A DNA stretch of 64,000 nucleotides from Anaerolineales bacterium (GTDB lineage Bacteria; Chloroflexota; Anaerolineae; Anaerolineales; Villigracilaceae), in contig JANWWK010000090.1 of NCBI GenBank assembly GCA_025056175.1, positions 1 through 64,000 on the forward strand, written 5' to 3'. Position 1 is the first letter of the stretch. Each line of letters opens with the position of its first letter. Of the stretch, positions 60,374-64,000 are shown piece after piece. The translations under genes and the position numbers were made by a program. The notes under the pieces were generated by a model. The model saw only the letters and a program-made list of their open reading frames with translations. It made no database searches and was not told the origin of the DNA.

Positions 60374-62608
60374 TCATGGCCGGAAGTGGAAGGTATAGGT
60401 GGATTCCCATTCGGGGTGCGCCGGGTCGCGCAGGACGAGCGAAAAGCGGTCGAAGGGCAGGGCAGGCAGGGAAAACTCCAGCGCCGGGCCGGGCTGGTTT
60501 TGACCGGCGGGCGCGCCGGAGTGCGGCCAGTTGCCCAACAGAAACTCATTTTCGCCGAAGACCAGCGCCGCCTGGGCTTCTCCGGCGGGCAGGTCAGTAA
60601 GCGAATCGTTGAGCAGGAAGAGTTCGGCGCGGAAGGTTTCGCCAGGACGCCAGGAGAACTTCGGCACGCGCGCCGAGAGCAGCACCGGACGCAAAGCCGC
60701 TGCCACCGCCTGAAGCGCCGGTTTGGGACGCGCGGGCCACGAAACCAGGCTGCCGTTGACCGCCGCCGGCCAGGGTTCGTTGAAACACCAGTTGAGCGCC
60801 AGCGAGCAGACCGGCTTCTGCCGCCGGGCTTCCTCGAAAACAAAGCGCAGGCCCTCGGCGTGCAGCCATTGGCCTTGCGCCACCATCTCTTCCAGGCTGG
60901 CGGCGCGGCCAAAATAGGTTTCCTGGTTGTGGAGTTGCAGCCAGGCGTCCTCGCCCCAGGCGTCGAATCCGTGCCGCACAGCCCAGTGCGTGCCAGGACG
61001 CGGCGGGAAGAGTTCCTCCGGCGGAATCAGGCGTCGAATGGTTTCGGAATCGGCCAGGCCTGGCACGCCAAACTCGGTGTAAGCCATGTAACGCGACTCG
61101 GCGAAGTATTGAAAAACCTCGCGTCCATCGGGCAGGCGGAAGGTGTAACCGCCATGCGCCCAGCCGCACAACGGCGAGGTCGGCCAAAAGGGGCGTTCGG
61201 GGTCGAGGTCGAAGCAATTACGGTCGAGCAGCCGCAGGGCCAAATCCTGGTCGGTCATGCGTGACCAGTTGTTGAACAGTTCGTTGCCGCCGCACCACAG
61301 GGCCAGGCTGGTGCGGTGGCGCAGGCGGCGGATGATGGAACGCGATTCCTGGTCGAGAATTTGCAGGTAGTGCGGGTCGTTCTCGTAGCGGGCGCAGGCC
61401 AGCGGGAACTCCTGCCAGACCATCAGGCCGCGCTCATCGCACAGGTCGTAGAACGCATCCGGCGGCGTGACCGCCCCGCCCCAAACGCGAATCAGGTTGA
61501 AATTGGACTGTTTTGCCAGGTCGAGCAGGGGGCGGTACGCTTCGACGCTCAGCCGACCCGGGAAAATATCGGGGCTGACCAGGTTCGAGCCTTTGCCAAA
61601 GACCGCCCGCCCGTTGACTTCCAGCGTCAGCGGCGGCTTGTGGCGGCTTTTGGGGAAGACTTCCAAATCGGGGTCTTCCCACTGACCGGGGTACGTCACC
61701 AGACGGATGCGCCGGAAGCCGATGCGGGCTTCGGACTGGCCGTGAACCTGCTCCCGTTCATCGAACAGTTCCACGCGGCTGAGGTAAAGCGCCGCCGGAC
61801 CGCAGCCGTTCGGCCACCACAGTTCGGGCTGGTTGAGCGCAGCCTTCAGGGTGAGACGGGCTTCATCGCAGGGGGCTTCCTGCCGCAGGACGGGCTGACC
61901 GTGCGGGTCGAAGAGCGTCCAGCGCACCAGGCCCGGCCCCGGCTGGCTGAGTTCGACATCTACAGAAATGTCAGCGCGGCGCAGGTCGTCCGTCAAGCGA
62001 TAAAGCGTCTCGGCGGAACGCAGATGACAGGCCGGACGAATTTCAAGATACGTCTCGCGCCAGATGCCAAGCGGCACCAGGCGGGGGTGGAAGTCCCAGC
62101 CGTAACTGACCAGCGGCTTACAAAACGTGACCACCTTGACCGGTTTAGAAATTTCCCACTGCGGCGCAGGGTGGACGAGAATCTCCAACTGCGAACCCGG
62201 GCGGGCAATTTCGGTCAAATCCAGTTCGATGGGCGTGAACATGCCCTCCTGGGCGTGGAGCGCGCGCCCATCCAGGCGGATTTCGCACTGATAATCCACC
62301 CCGCCGCACACCAGGAACAGGCGTTCCTCCGGCGCAAGCGGTGGGAAGTCGAGCGCGGCGCGATAGAGCCAGAAGGAATGCTCCATCCAGGCATAATCGC
62401 GCGCCAGGACAATGCCGCCCTGGGCGGTGAAATGCGGTTCTTCGCCCGCTTCGGTGTGGAGATATTCCACCGGCAGCCAGCCCTGGGCGCGCGCCCAGTC
62501 GAGTTGCACCGCGCCCGGCACTTCGGCAGGGATGAACGTTTCGGGTGGGCGGGCGGCTTCGGGGGTTGGGCCGACCTGGAAGGAGAGTGGGAGGCGGCGA
62601 GGGGGCAT
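60374..62608 (-). CDS. GH2 family beta-mannosidase-like enzyme
   Basis: A 744-residue GH2 protein without a signal peptide. An N-terminal sugar-binding sandwich (1-190) is followed by an immunoglobulin-like domain (190-300) and a barrel with NLIRVWGGAVTPPDAFYDLCDERGLMVWQEFPLAC, the acid/base Glu443 in LWCGGNE and the nucleophile Glu512 in YTEFGVPG. The pattern GGNE and the order are those of beta-mannosidases (mannosylglycosidases). It should cleave terminal beta-mannosyl units of imported mannan oligomers. It lies 6 bp after the LacI gene, so the two are an operon. Confidence 0.88.
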   Translation of the reverse strand: MPPRRLPLSFQVGPTPEAARPPETFIPAEVPGAVQLDWARAQGWLPVEYLHTEAGEEPHFTAQGGIVLARDYAWMEHSFWLYRAALDFPPLAPEERLFLVCGGVDYQCEIRLDGRALHAQEGMFTPIELDLTEIARPGSQLEILVHPAPQWEISKPVKVVTFCKPLVSYGWDFHPRLVPLGIWRETYLEIRPACHLRSAETLYRLTDDLRRADISVDVELSQPGPGLVRWTLFDPHGQPVLRQEAPCDEARLTLKAALNQPELWWPNGCGPAALYLSRVELFDEREQVHGQSEARIGFRRIRLVTYPGQWEDPDLEVFPKSRHKPPLTLEVNGRAVFGKGSNLVSPDIFPGRLSVEAYRPLLDLAKQSNFNLIRVWGGAVTPPDAFYDLCDERGLMVWQEFPLACARYENDPHYLQILDQESRSIIRRLRHRTSLALWCGGNELFNNWSRMTDQDLALRLLDRNCFDLDPERPFWPTSPLCGWAHGGYTFRLPDGREVFQYFAESRYMAYTEFGVPGLADSETIRRLIPPEELFPPRPGTHWAVRHGFDAWGEDAWLQLHNQETYFGRAASLEEMVAQGQWLHAEGLRFVFEEARRQKPVCSLALNWCFNEPWPAAVNGSLVSWPARPKPALQAVAAALRPVLLSARVPKFSWRPGETFRAELFLLNDSLTDLPAGEAQAALVFGENEFLLGNWPHSGAPAGQNQPGPALEFSLPALPFDRFSLVLRDPAHPEWESTYTFHFRP

Positions 62609-62614
62609 GAACGC

Positions 62615-63646
62615 TCACTTTTCGGCGGGCGGGGCGGTGCTTTCGCGCGCCATCAGTTTCGGGAAGATGATGCGCTGGTGTGGGGCCGAGCGCGGATTGG
62701 CGACCAGCGAAAGCAAATGCTGGACGGCGTTCGCGCCAAGAGCCTGATAATCCTGCTGGACGGTCGTGAGCGGCGGCGTGCAGTGACGGGCGAAATCCAT
62801 ATCGTCGAAGCCGGTGACGGAAATATCCTGCGGCACGCGCAGACCGGCCTCGTGGATGGCGTGAATGGCGCCCAGGGCGGTTTCATCGTTGGCGCACACC
62901 AGCGCCGTAAAGGGAGATTTCCCACGTTCGGCCAGCATCCGGCGGGTGATTTCGTAGCCCATGTCCATCGTGAAGTTGCCACTCTCGCTCAAAACCGGTT
63001 CCAGGCCGCGCGCGCCGAGCATCTCACGCAAAGTTTCGTGGCGAATGCGGGCGTCTTCATACTTATCTATTGTTCCGCTGATTTCGGCAAACCGGCGGTG
63101 ACCCAAATCCAGCAGGTGCTGCACCACCTGCCTCATGCCGTATTCCTGGTCAATCAGGACGGAATTGGTCTCGTAGCCCATGCTGCACCCGACAATCACA
63201 ATCGGCGTTCCGGCGACGATTTTGAGCAATTCGGCATACGACATGCCACGCCAGGGCATGACGAGAAGCAGGCCATCTACCTGGCTGGCGATGATTTCGG
63301 TCAACTTCTGGCGCAGTTCGGGGATCGAATAGGTCTCGTGCAGGGTGGTCAGCCGCAGTTGGTAACCTTCGGTGTAAGCAGCCTCTTCCATCGAGGGAAT
63401 CATGCGGACGTTGTACTTATCGCACACCAGCACGTGAACCGCGTGCGAACGTCCCGTCACCAGGCTGCGCGCGGCGCGGTTGGGACGGTAGTTCAGCTCT
63501 TCAATGGCCTTCCGCACCTTTTCCAGCGTGTGGGGGGCAACATTGGGCATGTTATTGATGACGCGCGAGACGGTCTGGTACGAGACGCCAGCCAGTCTGG
63601 CAACATCTTCCAGCGTGGGGGGAGAATCGAGAGATTTTTGTGGCAT
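62615..63646 (-). CDS. LacI family transcriptional repressor
   Basis: A 343-residue repressor. The LacI helix-turn-helix is at about 11-31 (TLEDVARLAGVSYQTVSRVINN), with the hinge helix near 55, then a periplasmic-binding-like effector domain, e.g. GIHAIHEAGLRVPQDISVTGFDDMDFARHCTPPLTTV. It probably represses the GH2 gene and the divergent GH3 gene in response to a mannose- or glucose-type oligomer. Two matching 10-bp operator sequences occur in the divergent intergenic region, at 63671 and 63799. Confidence 0.93.
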   Translation of the reverse strand: MPQKSLDSPPTLEDVARLAGVSYQTVSRVINNMPNVAPHTLEKVRKAIEELNYRPNRAARSLVTGRSHAVHVLVCDKYNVRMIPSMEEAAYTEGYQLRLTTLHETYSIPELRQKLTEIIASQVDGLLLVMPWRGMSYAELLKIVAGTPIVIVGCSMGYETNSVLIDQEYGMRQVVQHLLDLGHRRFAEISGTIDKYEDARIRHETLREMLGARGLEPVLSESGNFTMDMGYEITRRMLAERGKSPFTALVCANDETALGAIHAIHEAGLRVPQDISVTGFDDMDFARHCTPPLTTVQQDYQALGANAVQHLLSLVANPRSAPHQRIIFPKLMARESTAPPAEK

Positions 63647-63670
63647 ATCTACAAACCCAACTTAAAGATA

Positions 63671-63680
63671 TGAGCGTTCA
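63671..63680. promoter_or_regulatory. LacI-type operator 1 (lacI side)
   Basis: TGAGCGTTCA, with flanking CA, is an imperfect palindrome with a central CG, typical of LacI-family operators. It lies 25 bp upstream of the lacI start codon; the words TATAGTAC follow 7 bp away. Confidence 0.75.
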
Positions 63681-63798
63681 CAAATAGTATAGTACAATTT
63701 GCATATAGAAGTGCATTAGAACTTATCAAGAGCCCAAAAAAGTAGCAATACTTCGTTTTTTGCTGGTCAATTCGCCCAAAATGATTATACCAGGCAGA

Positions 63799-63808
63799 TG
63801 AGCGTTCA
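63799..63808. promoter_or_regulatory. LacI-type operator 2 (GH3 side)
   Basis: The same TGAGCGTTCACA as operator 1 is present in the same orientation, 14 bp before TATAGTAC. TATAGT (63823-63828) may be the -10 of the GH3 gene, and the operator covers the -35 region. Spacing between the two operators is 128 bp. Confidence 0.75.
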
Positions 63809-63908
63809 CACGTTCTCTCCATTATAGTACAGCAAGCCCGGTTTCGGCTCGCACAATCCTACCACAGACCCGCGCCGGACATCATTCCATCTTTGCGAGG
63901 AAACCCAA

Positions 63909-64000
63909 ATGTCCCACTCTACTCCTTACCGCAACCCCGCCCTGCCTATCGAAGAACGCATCGCTGATTTGCTCTCGCGCATGACGCTGGCCGAAAAATG
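63909..64000 (+). CDS. GH3 beta-glucosidase-like enzyme, N-terminal fragment
   Basis: The gene is cut by the window edge and missing from the ORF track. From the ATG at 63909 it reads MSHSTPYRNPALPIEERIADLLSRMTLAEK. YRNP...IEERIADLLSRMTLAEK is the characteristic beginning of cytoplasmic or unprocessed GH3 beta-glucosidases/xylosidases. GAGGA precedes the ATG. It diverges from lacI and shares the operators, so it is likely a member of the LacI regulon. Confidence 0.85.
   Translation, partial: MSHSTPYRNPALPIEERIADLLSRMTLAEK

Noticed and set aside
61316-63673. A 785-codon plus-strand ORF across GH2 and lacI
   Set aside because: It is antisense to two confidently assigned genes with intact active sites and HTH; its translation has no recognisable domain.

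Overview
The window looks like chromosomal DNA from a member of the Chloroflexota, most likely class Anaerolineae. This is inferred from gene content and style, not from a marker gene. The hints are secreted lipoproteins with Thr/Pro/Ala-rich linkers after the lipobox, a malic enzyme with a phosphotransacetylase-like domain, RNase Y, tandem P-II-like cyclic-di-AMP receptor genes, and many plant- and chitin-type glycoside hydrolases fed by ABC sugar transport. I see no rRNA, tRNA, insertion sequence, prophage or CRISPR array.

Layout. (1) 1-2962, minus: start of a NarL-type response regulator and two polytopic GT-C type glycosyltransferases. (2) 3296-12207, plus: a compact surface-polysaccharide operon (PseB-type dehydratase, RmlD-like reductase, NeuB/PseI-type synthase, GT4, LapA-like protein, SpsF-like nucleotidyltransferase, two more glycosyltransferase-like proteins and a membrane protein), resembling the sps and nonulosonic-acid clusters. 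Hairpins lie in its spacers and a striking group of DnaA-box sequences lies in the end of the reductase gene. (3) 12274-19611: housekeeping genes (S41 protease, M48-like membrane protease, YjbQ, UvrD-type helicase, nucleosidase, PncC, DegV). (4) 19728-30587, minus: an amino-sugar locus with a chitinase, NagZ-like GH3, MalG/MalF permeases, solute-binding lipoprotein, PIG-L deacetylase, ROK-type sugar kinase and ROK repressor. The repressor has a clear promoter and a 13-bp palindromic operator. A MITE-like palindromic element separates the chitinase from the rest.

(5) 30746-38046, plus: a GH63/trehalase-fold-like protein, two cyclic-di-AMP receptor genes, an NrtR-like regulator, esterase, MFS carrier, MBL-fold hydrolase and FecR-like lipoprotein. 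(6) 38131-42165, minus: recX, rny, then an AAA ATPase/DUF4276 pair. (7) 42644-54733: malic enzyme, PAP2 phosphatase, transglutaminase-like membrane protein, GAF-PAS-adenylate cyclase, AzlCD, a dolichol-kinase-like protein, an LiaF-type lipoprotein and a small operon encoding a zinc-ribbon protein and an unusual Ser/Asp/Trp-rich protein. (8) 54979-64000: a large GH30 lipoprotein whose start codon overlaps the stop of a second DUF4276 gene preceded by a second AAA ATPase, then a GH2 beta-mannosidase, a LacI repressor with two matching operators, and the start of a divergent GH3 beta-glucosidase.

Together the window suggests a saprophytic heterotroph that degrades chitin/peptidoglycan-type amino sugars and beta-mannans or beta-glucans and builds a decorated cell surface. 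The least explained elements are the two ATPase/DUF4276 modules, which are candidate OLD/PARIS-like defence pairs, the phased DnaA-box group, and the intergenic palindromes.
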